Positions 62,488-64,000 of a DNA stretch of 64,000 nucleotides are shown here, one piece after another (the first letter of the stretch is position 1; the number at the start of each line of letters is the position of its first letter). The notes under the pieces were generated by a model that did no database searches, was not told the origin of the DNA, and saw only the letters and a program-made list of their open reading frames with translations. Source of the DNA: Rostratula benghalensis (Eukaryota > Chordata > Aves > Charadriiformes > Rostratulidae); the NCBI GenBank assembly GCA_013399305.1, contig VXAI01000273.1, positions 206,839 through 270,838 on the forward strand, written 5' to 3'. The position numbers and the translations under genes are program-made.

Positions 62488-64000
62488 AAACCATCCCGAG
62501 AAGTACATTCACGAATGGAACAGGATTGCAAGCAGGATCTGACTTTAGCATTCTCTTAGGCTTCATAGTAAGAATCATGTAGGAGAGCGCTTCCAAGAAC
62601 AAAAATCCCTGGCTTGAAATCTGTAAAATACACCAAAACTAACACTGACCCAGTCGATGCAGACTAAGCACAATTCCTACCATGACTATAAGGATTCTTG
62701 GTCACCCTCAGGGTGACAAGAGAAACAGCTGCTTAGAGGTGGTTTCACCTCAGCTGCTTTAGGTACATTGTACTTCCATTAACCCGACATCTCCAGGAAC
62801 TGGCTAACTCCAAATACCTACCCATTAGCTGGCACGCACCAGCCAAGAATGGTTCAAATACCTCATTCAATACTATTTCTGGCATCTGATATTTTGCAGT
62901 TACTGCACTGTAAATAAGTTTGCAAACATGACAGCAGCTATTCACTGTCACTCCCCAAACCAGGAGACAAGTTAGCCAAGGAAAGCTGAGCGGTTTACTG
63001 TAATTAACACAAACAATCCTCTGACCTTACAGCCTTTGGAGTCATTACATTCAAGTATCACTCAGAGATTTCTCATTTTTAAAAAAGCAATTAGTAGCCT
63101 GATATAAACAACAAAACTGATGACAATTTCTAGGCTTTGCTCACTGAAAGGGTGCCTGCAATTGTACCTTTCTCTGGCAGCTAGACGCCCCAGGCACCAC
63201 TTCTGGACGTTTGGGATCCTAGCCAAGGCCTTTCCTCAGAGTTTCAACAATCTTTTCTTTTTTTTAAAAACCCAACTCAGGTTAATTCTTCTCAAGAAGG
63301 TGTCAATGAAACAAATAGCCAGTTCTCTACACATCTGCTGCTGCTATATGATTTAAAGAATTTTGTGTTTGAATTAAGAAGAAAAATACATAGCACAGAG
63401 ATTCACTAAAACAGAGAATCTGATTAAATAATTACCGAAACACAGACACATATCACGTTTTTCCCTCCCCAACAAGAACAGTTTGTTTGGTGAATAACCC
63501 AGGGTAAGTTATGAGCATAAAGTGCAGACACCTCTGTTGAGAATATACTCTCTGTAAAGGAAGTGTCTCCTGAACAGATGAAAAGATCTACCTCTTCAAT
63601 GACCACTAGAGATAGGAGGAAAAGACATAAAAGAGCATTTCCTTTTGGGTCATTTCTGCCCCTGGATACAAGTTCTTAGGTAAGAACTGAGAAAGCCTGC
63701 ACGTCACTTTGCTGCATTTCCACACATTAGTCTTTACGAAAAACATACACAGGAAAACAGGAAATGGACTCTGCATTCCTCGTCCTCTCATCCTCTTTAT
63801 GTTTCACATTAAAACTGAAGACAAGAAATCTTCCACCTACAGGAGAATTTGCTCTGCTGGATATTCATTTCATCACCTCACAGTTTCCAGAAAGTCTGAC
63901 ATCCTGTTAAGCACAAGCCTTTCTTGAGCTTCCTTTTCAAGACTCAAGCAAAGAACAAGAGAAGCTCCATTTGTGTTTTCCATCAGCGCACACAGAATTC

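Larger units (their letters stand above)
52753..64000 (-). other. IMMP1L: IMMP1L intron, continuing past the window end
   Basis: Sequence upstream of the penultimate IMMP1L exon on its own strand. I looked for the exon coding the GDIVIAKSPSDP and ICKRVIG region and for the membrane-anchor exon and did not find a convincing copy. The stretch is AT-rich and poor in recognisable repeats, apart from GC-rich repeat-like DNA at 60.1-60.4 kb, a possible CR1 end at 59.95 kb and a TA/GA microsatellite at 62.45 kb. A weak exon-like segment lies at 55.4-55.7 kb. Confidence 0.65.

Noticed and set aside
1..64000. Search for prokaryotic-style systems, CRISPR arrays, tRNA and rRNA genes
   Set aside because: No direct-repeat arrays with spacers, no tRNA A/B boxes in a cloverleaf context and no rRNA signature were seen. 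The window is ordinary vertebrate genic DNA.

Overview
This is a window of vertebrate nuclear DNA, most likely from a bird. It is AT-rich and mostly intronic, with GT-AG introns of up to 24 kb and one CpG island. It carries 3'-end fragments of CR1-type LINEs, the main bird retroposon, and an LTR-like fragment of a kind I associate with bird genomes. Nothing prokaryotic is present: no operons, CRISPR arrays or insertion sequences. I cannot name the species.

Two protein-coding genes are well supported. DNAJC24 (DPH4) runs on the + strand. It has a CpG-island promoter at about 11.27-12.33 kb and four coding exons (13289-13396, 37535-37673, 45639-45707, 46582-46706) that join in phase into a complete 146-residue protein: a J domain with HPD, then a CSL-type (DPH) zinc finger. 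The last two coding exons of IMMP1L (52642-52752 and 47906-47974) lie on the - strand, tail-to-tail with DNAJC24. The IMMP1L exons for the transmembrane segment and catalytic Ser/Lys were not found and should lie beyond position 64000.

Layout. 1-11.2 kb is upstream flank; it holds one weak + strand exon candidate (2297-2418), GC-rich repeat-like DNA at 1.56-2.2 kb, an LTR-like piece at 9.3 kb and a CR1 fragment at 10.9 kb. 11.27-12.33 kb is the CpG island, which contains an RFX X-box-like palindrome. From human synteny it should be a shared promoter with DCDC1 on the - strand, but I recognised no DCDC1 exon. 12.3-46.6 kb is DNAJC24 introns with CR1 pieces, simple repeats and a potential G-quadruplex. 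46.7-47.9 kb is the convergent 3'-end zone, with poly(A) signals of the two genes 134 bp apart. 47.9-64 kb is IMMP1L exons and introns.

The two genes have unrelated biochemical jobs. DNAJC24 supports diphthamide synthesis on elongation factor 2 in the cytosol; IMMP1L is a mitochondrial inner-membrane peptidase subunit. Their adjacency reflects the conserved PAX6-ELP4-IMMP1L-DNAJC24-DCDC1 block. I found no clearly novel system. The best leads are a possible arginine-rich alternative N-terminus for DNAJC24, a minus-strand open stretch at 55.4-55.6 kb whose translation faintly resembles the missing IMMP1L exon, and a short unassigned + strand terminal exon candidate at 2.3 kb.
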